Shown in pieces: positions 41,546 through 53,340 of a DNA stretch of 64,000 nucleotides. Source of the DNA: Tanypteryx hageni (lineage: Eukaryota > Arthropoda > Insecta > Odonata > Petaluridae); contig CM054113.1 in the NCBI GenBank assembly GCA_028673005.1, positions 208,187,504 through 208,251,503 of the forward strand, in the 5' to 3' direction. The notes under the pieces were generated by a model. That model did not search any database. It was not told where the DNA came from and saw nothing but the letters and a program-made list of their open reading frames with translations. A program made the position numbers and the translations under genes. Each line of letters starts with the position of its first letter. Positions within the stretch are counted from its first letter, which is position 1.

Positions 41546-42650
41546 AGGGAGAGAGAGAGGCGGGGATGCTTTTTGCATATTCAGAAGAGGAATGGGATCT
41601 CAGTATGTGTGTATATAAATGCGTGATACGCTCTGTGTGCCGTAATCGAAAATTTGACGGAAGGAAAGGGAGGTCGAAAAACTTTGTCACTGGGAGTTCC
41701 GAAACTAACGGAGTCAATCCCAAGGCAACTGTTTTGCACGCCGCGACTTTTGCCTTGTCATTTTTAGGCTGGTCGGAGTTTCGATTTTTATGGCGTGCAA
41801 TTTTTTAGTTTGCAGATCTAAAATATGGATTAGCATAAATAGAATGAGCGCAATGTTTAAATTATTTTACTCTGAAAGCAGGAAAGAATTATCATTTGAA
41901 ATATTTGAATAATCTCCTGTTACAATAATAGGCTTGTACTGTCTGTCCGAAGTGCTCTGGTTAGTTTAATCACTATGCATTGTGATTGTGACTAATATAA
42001 ATGAAATGAAATGCAACAACATATATATGTGCTGTTTGTCGATTCATAATTAAAGCAAATACATTCAATTTCAAATGTCGATCCAAGTTTTTTATACTGG
42101 ACAAGTTTTGATAGCTAATAATGTGGTTTACATATTTTTTATATTAGTACACTCGGTCCTGCCATGACATGGTTTTTAAAACACGAAATTCACTATAGCG
42201 CGACTTGTTTTTTAATACCAAGTATTCAGATAACACGGGCTACGGTTCATACAACACGGTTTTCTCGGACATGAAACTCCAGCTAGCTGAGTGAAGTGAG
42301 ATGCGTTGGAGAAAAGGAGAACTTCGTTAATAAACTTAGGGAACAACACTATTCATTGAAAACAATATTACGTAGAACGTCTCATCACTCTCTTATCAGG
42401 GTCCAGGCGATATTGACGCTTGGGCTAATAGAGCTCTTTTTATATGAGCCACTTGTTTGTGATGGGACTGGTTATGCTATATGTTTACACCTTTCCCCTC
42501 GCTCACGATATTGCTGACTTTGAAATAACTTGGAACGGGATAGGGCTAACCAGCAGTTCACTCGTGGTTTTCACAGCGATTGGCTGTGTTCTTGCTTTAG
42601 TTTCTGTTCAAATTTCGTTCGTTTTATAATAATTCGTGAGTGCATTTCTC
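41546..42650. other. Intergenic DNA
   Basis: No domain-bearing frame. The end at 42643-42650 (CATTTCTC) would be the left target site of the following hAT element. Confidence 0.4.
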
Positions 42651-44395
42651 CAGTGGCGGATTTATAGGTATGCGTAGTACGCGCAGAAGTAGAGCCCCGC
42701 GCTACTGAATTCCAAAATTAACAAAAAAATTATTAAAACTTTCTGGACTTTTATTCAAGTTCAAGTTTGTTGAATTCAAACGATATAATTATAAATTAAT
42801 CATTACATCGCTTTCAATGAAAACGTCTGAAAAATGCTGGTCAAATAAAGAATTTTAAAAAAGAATACGAAACGGGAGGAAGGAAATATTTTAAAGGCCT
42901 CAACGAAAATCATTTCTATAGGCTAAAAAACGGGAAAAAGGTAAAAAAGAGAATGGTTAGTTTTCCCAGAAACATCCAAATATGTGTATTGTTACATTTG
43001 CAAATTATTTCCTGACGCAAGCAAAGGAAAGGAAGCATTTGTAGATGGGTTTTCAAACTGGACCTGCATATCAATATTATTAAGTGAACATGAAACTTCA
43101 AAGACTCGTGTAAATGCAATGTGTTTACTTATAAGAAAAAGTAACTTAACCGGACGAGTTGATTCACAACTAGTGGTACACTTAGAAAAACAATGCTCTT
43201 ATTGGCGACAAGTATTGAAACGCATAGTTGCAACCGTGAAGCTACTTGCAAGATTAGGCCTTTCCTTCAGAGGTCATGACGAGTCGGAGTCTACGAATCG
43301 CAAAGGCAATTTCTTAACCTGTCTGGAATACATACCTGGCTGAATTTGATGATTTTCTCAAACAGCACCCAGAAAATTATCAGTACTGTGGTTCTGGTAA
43401 AACTAATTTTTTATTTCATCAAATTTATGATGAGTTTCTCGTTATCATGGCTGATCATCTCCGAAAATGCTTTGCTGATGGAGTGAAAAATCCTCCGTAT
43501 TTTTCTATAACTGTAGACTCGACTCCCGATGTAAGTCACATGGATCAGCGTACTGTTATTTTAAGATACGTGAAACTAGATGGAAAAATTATTGAACGGT
43601 TCTTTTTTTACGCCTATAAAATCTCATACCTCTGAACATCTGACGAAAACTGTCTTAGAAATGATTGAAGCGCTGGCATTAGATATAAAGAATTGCCGGG
43701 GTCAGAGTTTCAACAACGCAGCCAATACGTCAGGCAAATACTCAGGCTTGCAGGCAAGACTGAAAAAAGAAAGCCCCAGAGCTCTATATTCCGTGTCCCA
43801 GTCATTCATTACATCTTGTTAGTACCAGCGTTGAAGAGTCTTCTAAAGGTACGACAAAGTATTTTGATTTTGTTTAGAAAGTGCACACATTTTTATCAGC
43901 ATCTACACAACGATGGAATGTGTTGAAATCGCATTTATAGCAAAAGAAAACCTTGAAAAAATTAGCGATGCAAGGTGGTCTGCAAGAGTCGATGCCATTT
44001 TCGCTTTGAAAGAGGGTTACCATGAAATTAAGAATGCCATCCATGATATTGCTGCGGCAGAGAATGAGAAGCCTCTTGCAAAGGTCGAAGCTAAATCTTT
44101 ATCGAAAAAGTTTTAGAAATATGAAAATGCTATCCTTACAATATTATGGAATCGTTTATTGCAAAGAATTAATGCTATTAACAAATCACTACAGTCGAAA
44201 AATGGTCACTTATTGATGGCTGTATACTTGTCAACTTCTCTTAAGGCTTTTATCATTGAAGTAAGAAATTATTATCCGCCTATTGAAAAGGATGCATTTT
44301 CATTAACAGAATCTGTAGACAATCCCGATGAAGGCTCAAAAGAGAAACGTTCAAGAAAAAGCAAAAAGTTGTTTGATTAAGCTGAAGACAACGAA
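42651..44395 (+). pseudogene. ZMYM1-like hAT transposase, broken
   Basis: The element begins with a hAT-style end, CAGTGGCGGATTTATAGG. From about 42940 the frame reads WLVFPETSKYVYCYICKLFP, the TTF-type zinc finger start, then DGFSNWTCIS, LSEHETSKTRVNAM and VLKRIVATVKLLARLGLSFR, the conserved helix of ZMYM1-like hAT proteins. A frame change near 43340 gives LAEFDDFLKQHPENYQYCGS. MADHLRKCFADGV and ITVDSTPDVSHMDQ follow, with the catalytic VDSTPD. Another change near 43605 leads to GQSFNNAANTSGKYSGLQAR. The C-terminal blocks continue in pieces (ARWSARVDAIFALKEGY, LLMAVYLSTSLKAFIIEVRN). At least three lesions make it inactive. I found no right inverted end. Confidence 0.87.
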
Positions 44396-44690
44396 ATTGT
44401 TTTAAATAGGAAACAAAAATTAATAGTGGAAACTGCTAACACGATTTGTGATGTGTAAGTTGTACAATTGTAAAACAGAAAAGAGTACGAAATCAATATT
44501 AGACTTATTCCAGATGATTTTTGCAAGGAAAATTGACGAGGCGAAGAAAGACGACGCCTTTTTAATTTCTAAGGCAGTCATTTTATTGTTAGGCATTTTA
44601 TTGTTATCTGTTGTAGGGATTACAAGAGGGAGACATAACGTAAGTCAGTGACTTCAGAAATGCAGAGGTCGAAAAAAACTCGCATGTGGT
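44396..44690. other. End of the hAT relic and spacer
   Basis: Residual coding-like wording continues (LNRKQKLIVETANTICDV) before the next element starts. No clear boundary. Confidence 0.4.
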
Positions 44691-45002
44691 ATGTCAAAAA
44701 GAAACGTTGCTGAACACTTAGGTATTGACGAGTCAAGTCTACGGAAAAGACAGAAAAAGGGTACTGGAGTAACTGGTTTACAGCGATTTAAATGTACTTT
44801 AACACCAGATCAGGAAAACGATTTGGCACAACACCGCAAGCTGTTGGGTGAAATGTTATATGGACTTACTTTGAAGTCCTTGCGCAGCCTGGCATATCAG
44901 TATGTAGTTCTGAACAAAATAAATCACTCGTTTGTATTTCATGTAGGCCTGATGTCAGATTTTCCAGTTTTGCCAATACAACGACGTATTATGTTTATAT
45001 AA
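44691..45002 (+). pseudogene. Pogo/Tigger-like transposase, N-terminal DNA-binding part only
   Basis: 103 codons from an ATG: MSKRNVAEHLGIDESSLRKR is a psq-type helix-turn-helix, and TLTPDQENDLAQHRKLLGEM...YGLTLKSLRSLAYQY is the conserved linker of pogo/Tigger/jerky proteins. The DDE catalytic domain is absent, so it is a fragment or one exon of a decayed element. It lies just after the ZMYM1-like relic. Confidence 0.75.
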
Positions 45003-45051
45003 TAATTTATATGTGTCATTTTCGTCTTGCGGACTTCTGCCCCTTGCTGAT

Positions 45052-45085
45052 AGGACTTTTGTCCCGTATGCGGGGCAAAAGTCCT
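45052..45085. repeat. 14-bp stem hairpin
   Basis: AGGACTTTTGTCCC and GGGGCAAAAGTCCT flank GTATGC; only one pair is a wobble. Related words (GCGGACTTCTGCCCC at 45029, GCGGACTTTTGTCCC at 45229) flank it, so they may be terminal repeats of the pogo-like element. Confidence 0.7.
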
Positions 45086-45242
45086 TCCCAATTATAACAT
45101 GTTTTACATAAACAAATCAGTTTGTAGAGATGTATGATTTGGTCAATATATAGACCAATTATCAGGCTTAATCCACAGAAAAAATTGTAGAAATAATAAA
45201 GCCATAAACTGACGTTTATTTAAAAACTGCGGACTTTTGTCC

Positions 45243-45783
45243 CATGTTACTCTACAGGGGAAAGTATTGTTTTCATGAAAAAAATAGATTTCGAGATTTC
45301 AACGGAAATACACGTTTTTGAGCATTTTCTCGATGTCTGTGTGCGTGTGCGCGCGCGCGCGTGTTTTTATGTGACAGCTTTTTTGTGGGTGATCTAACTC
45401 AAAAACTATTGGTCAATGCAGAATTTTATGAAAGTCACAAGAACTGATTAAGTTTTTGGTAAAAATCGGTCAACCGGAAGTGGGTGTTTACTCTTGTCAC
45501 TTGTCCGTTATTTTGAGATATTTGCTTTAGTATTTGATATATTTAAAAACATACTAGAATAAAAGTTTTAGGAAATTTAATTTTCTACAACCTTTGTTCG
45601 AAACATATTTATATATAATGCATTGTTTAAGAGATATCTTAAAAACTAAATAATTTAGCTGCTACCACCACGCCACTTACCAATGACTATTGTTAAAAAT
45701 TGACGCTTAGTTACATCTTAGTAACGCTCGTTTTTATTTTCTTGATTGTTGGAGCCTTGTGGCAAAGCGCATTTCAGATTCCA
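45243..45783 (+). repeat. Unnamed repeat family R, copy B
   Basis: Contains AGATTTCGAGATTTCAACGG, a GTGTGCGTGTGCGCGCGCGC microsatellite (about 45333-45365), TCAAAAACTATTGGTCAA, GGTCAACCGGAAGTGGGTG, CACCACGCCACTTACC and TTGTTGGAGCCTTGTGGC. It ends eight bases short of the other copies and is not followed by Penelope sequence. Confidence 0.8.
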
Positions 45784-46253
45784 AGTCAAATATTAAATAT
45801 GAATTCTTTTTTATCCAAAGCGTAGCTTACGTCGAATCTAAGACTCGCACCAACAGTATGTTTGTGTTTTGCGAAGGTGTGTTTAAAATACCTTCTTTAC
45901 AGAATAAATTACATTTGCATTAGGAAATTCAATGCGACCTAGTTAACTGAAATATTAAATAAAAACTTACTGATCCCAGCTCTCCGTTTTCGCACCAACG
46001 ACCACGTCAATATCGCATGAAAACTGAACAGAGCTGATTACACTGAATCAAAATACAGCTTTAGGAACACAGCTTCCATTTTCCGAATTTAGTGGCAGTG
46101 TGATGACGACAATACAAATAGAATAGAAAAATATCGACAATTTACTTTCCTAGGATTTTCAATTTTGACGAATTCGATGTCTATCGATATTTATATGCAT
46201 AAATCGAATACTAACCAGCCTATGAATAAACAACCGCGTAAAATATTAAGGAC
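45784..46253. other. AT-rich DNA
   Basis: No gene or end repeats recognised. Confidence 0.4.
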
Positions 46254-47962
46254 CTAGGTGGAAGTAACTGCTTCTGCAAGTTTACTTATATCTATAGTGA
46301 TCTCTGTGGTAGCAAGACGTAATAAATGCAAGAGTGATTCATCACTGATTGATGAACGATAGCGAGATTTTACGTACTTCATTGTGGAAAAGGTGGATTC
46401 ACATATGTAAGTGCTGCCAAACATTGAAGTCATCCGTAATCCAAAGTTTCTCATCTCGGGATACATATCTTGGGAAAGAAGTTTTGAAAAAGTCTTCTCC
46501 TGTTCCTTTTCTTGTTTGCAGGACTGGATCAGCTTGTATATCACATAGTTCCGATTGAAGGTCCTTAGGTTGATTTTCTATTACTGCTCCTAAAGGGTTG
46601 TTAAAAAGACAGATAGACTCCTTAATATTGTCAAAATCTTTAAATCGTGATTTGAAATTTTTTGAAAGGTCTTCTACAACTGAAGAGAATACTGTGAAAT
46701 CAGCGTTTTCACAATCTTCTAGTTCTTTAGAGATTTCTTGACAACATAGATAGTGTGTCAAATCATTTCTTTTGAGATCTGATTCGAAAAGTTTGAGTTT
46801 ATTAGGAAACCGATTCAAATGCCCATGAGCTTCCCACTCAAATCATTAAGGTGTCCTGTAATGTCAGTTAAAAATGCCAGTTCGCAATGAAATGAAGGAG
46901 TTTTTTCTCGAATTCAGTAGTGTCGCGTTCCACCTCTTCTTTCAAAAATAAAAAAACTTCTTTTCTGAGAACAAAAAATCTCTCCAAGCACTTTCCTGCA
47001 CTAAGCCACGGGATATCTGAATGCAAGAGCAAGTCTCCATAAGCTGCATTTACTTCGTCTAAAAAAGAACGAAATTTACGATGACTCAAAGATCCGTTAC
47101 TTCCTCGAATCAGATTTGTTACTTTCACCGGAACCTTCATGGCATTAAGAAGTTTAAGAGATTTGCAACATAATTGCTCTTGATGGATAATGCGATGAAT
47201 TGTAGGAAAATCCACTCCATTCTTTTTTAGTAGTCCAGCTAAACCAGTGCCAGTTCCAACCATAGCTTTAGCTCCATCAGTCACAATAGAAGAACATTTA
47301 TCAAAGCCGCCGTACTCGGAAATGCACTTTTGTACAGCATCAAAAATATCTGACCCTTTTGCATTGCACTTCAGTGAACCTAATTACAAAAGCTCCTCGT
47401 TTACAGAAAAATCACGTTGAACCGTTCTGATAAATACGAGCAGTTGGCTTACGTCGGTGTTGTCAACACTATCATCCATAGCCAGAGGAAAAAACTGCAA
47501 CCTTGTACCAGATCCAATAATTTTTTTGGCACATGACAGTCCATGTCCGCAATCCTTCGAGAAGCTGTTTGAAGAGACACTGATACGGTTTCGAAGTTTC
47601 TAGTGGCCTTTTCATTTCCGAAGGCTTCAGCCATTTTAATAGCACATTTCTTGATTATTTCACCGTCACTAAAAGGTTTCTTAGACTTTGCCAATTCTAA
47701 TGACACCATACGATGCAGCAACGCTAGATATTTGCTGTGTATTTACTGAGGTAAAAAATCCTATCTGTTTTTTTTTATTTTCTTCTTCAAATCTGCTACA
47801 ACTGCCTCCTGAGAATCGCCAAAATACTGCTTATATTTAGCTTCATGTGCTGTTTGACAGTGACGACGAATGTTGTATCCCTTCGTGACTCACATAACCT
47901 GTAGGCACACCAAACAAGTCGGCTTTCCATTAATTTCAGTAAAAAAATATTCATTTTCCCAA
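46254..47962 (-). pseudogene. GTF2IRD2/ZBED-like hAT transposase, broken
   Basis: Minus strand, from 47962: NWENEYFFTEINGKPTCLVC then YNIRRHCQTAHEAKY, a BED-type zinc finger. After a frame change come LAKSKKPFSDGEIIKKCAIK, SRRIADMDCHVPKKLLD, MTDGAKAMVGTGTGLAGLLK with the catalytic Asp region, IIHQEQLCCKSL and LHSDIPWLSAGKCLERFFVL. Then LKLFESDLKRND and, in the last piece, CESTFSTMKYVKSRYRSSIS with DESLLHLLRLATTEI, the hAT dimerisation domain. All blocks are in the right order over about 1.7 kb, and stops or frameshifts split them into at least four pieces. The copy is inactive. It belongs to a different hAT branch from the ZMYM1-like relic 2 kb away. Confidence 0.88.
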
Positions 47963-48680
47963 TGTTCCCGAAAAGTTCTGTTTTCTCAATTTATTTTACG
48001 CTTCCTCTCTATAGGTTTTGACATGGTGACAAAACTAAAATAGAAAAAGAAATAAAAATAATAAAATAAACATAATTAAAATATATTAAAACTAAAAAAT
48101 ATTACACACATGTATATGTGGTAACAAGAACCTAACCTTCTATAAGGTATTTTTATTGGCCGAGCGATCAAGAACTCACTGTTGACAGCTCGTGAACTGA
48201 TGCCCTCACTCTCTCCCGAGGCTAGCTTCACACGATCACACTGCCAATTTCTGCGATTGCGACTGTTATTGTTATTTTTCATCGTTGTCTTTATTATTTT
48301 GTCTTTAAGTTGTTATTTTATCGTTTTTGTAATTTCGTTTTGTTGCCCTATTTTCGTTACTTCGTCTTCGTTATTTTTTTCGTTTTCATTTTTTTAAACT
48401 TCACTAGTCTCGGGTCGCCAGTTGGACAGCTCTAGCTTACATGAAGAGTATGGAACATTCCGTGTGGGGAGAAAACGGCCGTAGTGAGATAAATATAAAG
48501 CAAGCTTCATTTTTCACGAATTCACACTCTCTCCTCCATCTGAGGAGCGATAATTATTCTTCAAAGATGGAATTAAAACGGTGAAATATGAGCTCTCACG
48601 TACGTAACAGCACCATAAACATTTGCGTATTATATATGTTGTCTTAATGGTCGTACGCATGCGATAAAAAAAGCAGGAGA
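47963..48680. other. AT-rich DNA flanking the hAT relic
   Basis: TCGGGTCGCCAGTTGG at about 48411-48426 could be the 5' end sequence of the hAT element, but I did not find its inverted partner near 46250. A U-rich stretch is at 48260-48395. Confidence 0.35.
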
Positions 48681-48685
48681 AAAAT

Positions 48686-48816
48686 TCTGCCTAGCCATGG
48701 AATCGAGCCCGGTTCTTCCATTGCCCGGGCGCATATTCTACAGCTGAACTACCTAGGTAGTGGTAGATAACCCGCCCAGCAAGTGGAATAGCAGGTTCGA
48801 TTCCCGATCATGGCAG
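48686..48816. repeat. Two tRNA-like modules head to head
   Basis: The centre is the palindrome CTACCTAGGTAG (48749-48760). The right arm (plus) has GGTAGTGGTAGATAACCCGC, an Ala-like AGC in the anticodon position, B box GGTTCGATTCC, and TTTTT. The left arm (minus) has TAGGTAGTTCAGCTGTAGAA, B box GGCTCGATTCC and also TTTTT. Acceptor stems do not close, so neither is a true tRNA. Both keep A box, B box and a Pol III stop. This may be an inverted SINE pair or a foldback unit. Confidence 0.7.
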
Positions 48817-49399
48817 AATTTTTAGCCCCCTTTTCTAGAATCTCTTCATGTTAAACAAATTAGTGCCGATTACTTTCACATATAACGTACTCATCATATT
48901 ACAAGATTTCCGACGAATGGCTACTATGAGGACTTTTTTATTCGAAACGCACATGCAGAATTTAATAGTCAAACCCCGATTTAGCACCACCGTTTGTCCA
49001 TCAGTGATATTGGCGTTAAAGCGGGGGTAGCGGTAAACCGAGATATATCTTTTCTCTATATAATTATAAGAAGGAAGTTCTGATCACAATGATTCATGGG
49101 CGGTATGCGTGGGTGGCACTAAATAGGGGAGGGGCGCTACATCGTTTTTTTTCTTAACATCTACTTATTCCCTGCGAGGTAATTTAAGTAAACCTAGGCA
49201 TAGCCCACGACCAATAAACATAGTGAATTAGGAAATAAATAAATAGCATCCTTTCGTTTCGCATGGCCATGAGACATCAATCGGGAATTCAGGTCTACAT
49301 GTACCTGCATAGCCATATATGATATATGCATTCATATGTTTGTGCGTATTTATATACATACAAATATACCACCCACTAAGGAATTCCTGCGACAGAAAT
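48817..49399. other. Intergenic DNA
   Basis: No gene recognised. Confidence 0.4.
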
Positions 49400-49690
49400 A
49401 CCGCGGTGTTTGCCCTCCCAAAAGGTTCTCACAGCTCCACCGCCGCCACTTAAACCTCACCCCAGACGCCACTCGACTCGAGCGCCGCTTATACCTCCTC
49501 CACCCCCACCACCCCGAACCCGTCTCCCTCATCTCCTCCACCCCTATCATCCCCCCTTTTCACCCTCGCATCCACCCACTCCCTCTCTTGAGTATTCCTT
49601 CCTCTTCCCCACTCCCTGGCCATCACTCCCGCATCCCTTCCCCCTTCTGCACCACTTCCCAAGCACTTGTGACTGATGCCTTTACGACCT
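49400..49690. repeat. C-rich pyrimidine tract
   Basis: Plus strand rich in CCTCCACCCC-type words. The open frames rich in Pro and His are compositional. Confidence 0.65.
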
Positions 49691-49719
49691 CAACCGAAGC
49701 GACTCGTTAATTGAGTGGC

Positions 49720-50110
49720 CGCGCAGTCACTTGTCTTCGTGCCAGCGATCCCTCCCTCACCCTCGAAGGGGGCGGGCGAGAGGAGAAAAAAGAGTGGGAG
49801 GAGTAGAGGTGGAGGAGGCGGAAGGGAAAGGGAGGAAAGCGCGGTCTCTGGAGAGAAGAAAGAGATGTTCTCTTGAGATAGGCTTTGACTTTACAACTGC
49901 GGAGCTATCCTCCTCTCCCTCTCTCTGCGGCCGGCGGGGCAAATGAGAGGGCGTCGGGGTCATTGAGCAACAGAGCCATCAAACGGAGACGCGGGGAACT
50001 CGCGAGTAATTCGTCCTTTTCGTCCGATACTGGTCTCCGCCGTAATCTTTTTAATCGAGAGGGGAAGAGGTAATCCGAGATTTATTCCCACTCCTCCCCT
50101 TTCCCCTCGC
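49720..50110. promoter_or_regulatory. CpG-richer island, possible regulatory element
   Basis: Contains GAGGGCGTCGGGGTCATTGA, GCGGCCGGCGGGGC and ACTCGCGAGTAATTCGTCC between CT and GA pieces. No transposon or domain. The cluster of CpG in an AT-rich area makes it a candidate promoter or enhancer only. Confidence 0.3.
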
Positions 50111-52779
50111 AGACGGCTTAGGCTTAGGCTACTGCAAATAAACTCGAAGTCCACCGGTCACGCTGGTACGCCATCGGATTAAGCACTTATAAGGAGGGAT
50201 TCCACGGCGAACGCCGTTTCATACATATATTTCCAGAAACTTAGTCGAGAACATGAGGATATTTTCGGTTTCGCTGCTTTTAAAAAATAATAACCTTAAA
50301 AAGTTTTAAAATTTAAGAACTGTTTATAAAATCGAAGAAATGTCGTAACCTCATTCTTTCGTCGAAGCGAAGTTTGAATACTATAAAATGCTATTGAGAA
50401 TTAAGTATAATGAAATTTAAAAATTTTGTGCGACCACCGTGATCATATGGCGCAATTCTCTCGGTAAAAATCGTTAAATGTTATTGTGGTGTGTGGACAA
50501 ATTTACGGAACATTAAGATTGCATTACAATCTCTCCATTCTACCACTAACATCATCTACAATGATAATACAAGGTTTTGATAATATCTATTTCCAAGGTA
50601 AACACATTATTTTACGACTGCAAATCGAAATAAATATGTATTGTAAATTACAAATTAATGAGATTTTTTTCTACAACATGACCAACAAGGAAAATATTGC
50701 TACCTCATCAGGTAGTATCGTTTTCCTTACAAGCAGGATTCGTCGTATTTCAGCAATTATGGCGTGGTCTCCATAATACGCTATTATTTAGCTTATTGCA
50801 CGCGCACAAAAAAGAAATTTTAAGCATAGTATAATTAAGATGGTCAGGAAAAATGTTTACTCAACCGTTTTATGGCTATACAAGATATGTTAAATCATTT
50901 TTATGGCATTTTATATATTCTTAGAAAAATGTGGGCATTTAAACGGAATAATCACCGATGGAGCTAGATAAATGGGGAAATAACATCTTCATTGTCCCTC
51001 TTCCATGGCTGGCATAAATGAGCGGTGGGTTCGAAGGGTTGCATGATGCCTGTTGATTATTATACTAGGGGCAATAAAAGAGTCGTCTCTGTGTTATCCG
51101 GTGCTCGTTAACTTTGTCGGGAGGGGAAAGAATCCGATCCAAGAGGAGGGGGTAGCGTAATGGAGGGCAGGAATTCGGAAGAATTGATTTTTTTGGAGAA
51201 ATTGCAAGTAACTGGGTCGACAAAATATTCATTTTCGAGAGATGGCTTTAAAAACATGAATTTAAGAAAAGCCATGTCATATTTGCAAAATCTATCCGGT
51301 CAACTCTACTTTTTGTTAAACAAGTAGCTGCGAATGCTAATTGTCACCTATTAGGGTCGGATGATGATTAATGGAATGATGCACCATAAAATAATCTCTT
51401 TCCGAGGTAGATAGCTCACATTAATTGCAGGAAGGATACGCAACCACACGAAAAACCTCTATTTGTTTAAGAGATGATTGTTTCACGGTGATCTGAGCAA
51501 TAGTCAACAACTTATATTGTCAATATCATCTTACAGTTTGAATCCAATGTAAAAATCTAGGTTATTTATATTGCCACAAAAAAGGTTTAATAAAGCTGAC
51601 AAATCGACATTCGAGGATTCTTATATTAACTGGACGTGTTTCTGCTGTTAAAATCCGTAAATTTCAACAAAAATGTTATTCACAATCTGAGAATTTATCG
51701 GCTTAAAATGTTTTGGTTAGCAATCTTCTTAGTGGGAACGTAACGAAGAAAAATAATTTCCATTCGCTAGTTTCATGAAGAGAGAATAACGTCAAGATAT
51801 GATGCACTCCAGAAATTCGTATCTAAATGAAAAATAAGCTGTCGCGTAACATGTATACAAATACATAATTATGAATGGAGAATTAAAATTTCGCGAGTTT
51901 TTTTTAAACTTCTAAATGAGAAAAAAATCATATTCTTTTAATTACTTGTTTTGTAAACATTGATTTTTATCCTTCCATCCATCTTCAATTTTCCTTCTTA
52001 TATTTTTCCTTAAATTTTAAATTCATCCCATCTTATCATTTTACTTCCATCTAGAGAAAATGCTCATTACGAATTTTTTTATCATGATTTCCTATGGAAC
52101 TCTTATCTTTCGACGCACAAAATGAATTCTATATTTTAAAAATAACATTTCAGCCTTATACTAGCAGATTTCCCGATACGTATATGTCACGGCCAATATC
52201 TTTACTTTGGAAAATTCATAAGTTACTAAGATCGAAGCTGGCTAACGCCTACATAAGCCGAATAGATCCGCCTAATAAAAATTTCTCATTCCATCAAAAT
52301 ATACGGTTCTAATTACAGGGCACAAACGCCAATCAGAGAGACCTGTATATCCGGGCGAAATAATTTTAATAGGTTTCAGCTGCAATTAATGACTGGTGAA
52401 TAAAGGCGAAAAAGAAGCAATTTTAAGCAATGGTTGTTACAACATTCTATCCTGTAAAACATAATTTTAATTTCTATCTTGAATCGCAAGGATTTTTTTT
52501 CTGTATTGCAGTCATTTTTAATAAACTGCTTCAAGAAGCGAGAAACGACATCAGCAAAACTCCGCGCTTACTCGTTTTAAATTTATTCAGTTTGACTTTT
52601 TCATCTTCGTAATATTTATCCCGAAACGTTTTCCGTTCCATCCGATCGGGCTTTGATTTACTCGCCGTCGTTTCAAAAACATAGACGAAAAATAAACAAT
52701 CCTCGTAAATAAATCAACGGCGCAACACTCGTTCCTCGTTAGCGCCTCACGCAATTATCTGTCAACGCGTGAGTTACCA
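50111..52779. other. Long AT-rich stretch without recognised features
   Basis: About 2.7 kb of largely unique AT-rich sequence. No repeats of other window parts, no coding domain and no inverted termini were found. It may be intronic. Confidence 0.4.
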
Positions 52780-53340
52780 GCCTCCTATTTCACCCTCCCT
52801 CCCCTAGAAGCGCGTCCGGGATTTTTAATGACCTCCTCGCCAATCGGGAAATCCCCCTCGATAAACGATATCTCGTCTTCGTCGTCGAAAAGGGAAAAAG
52901 AGAGAGATTATCTTGACGCGCGACCGAAATGCCTTTTCGGAGGGCGAAGCATCTCAAAAAAGCGAAAAAACGAAGAGAGGGTGGGCGCATAGGCCGAAAA
53001 GAGCGAGACAAATAGCGAGAGACGACGTGCGCAGTGCGCTGACACAAACCGCAAGGTGTCCGCAAGCAGGCGCTGTTGGCCGGGCGACCCGTGGCGACCT
53101 CTCTCTCTCTCTCTTGAGGCCCGGGGCGGGGCGAGGAAGAGGGTTAGAGGGTGTGAGAGACTCCAACTGGCCTCCGAAAGACGTGCGACCCATCTCTCTT
53201 CATCGCGGCAAATGCATCATCCTCCCCCGCCCGCTCAAAGCCGTCCACACTTCCTCTTCCAAGATCCTTTTTGGCTTGTAGCAGAAAACTCCTCCCCTCG
53301 AAGGAAGAACGTCTTCCTCCGCTTCGTAAAACGGCTGTGT
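52780..53340. promoter_or_regulatory. CpG-rich island, possible regulatory element
   Basis: The most CpG-dense transposon-free block (GACGCGCGACCG, CGACGTGCGCAGTGCGCTG, CGGGGCGGGGCGAGG), with a (CT)n run at 53100-53114. Open frames on both strands overlap each other and carry no domain. A promoter or a 5' non-coding exon is possible. Confidence 0.35.
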
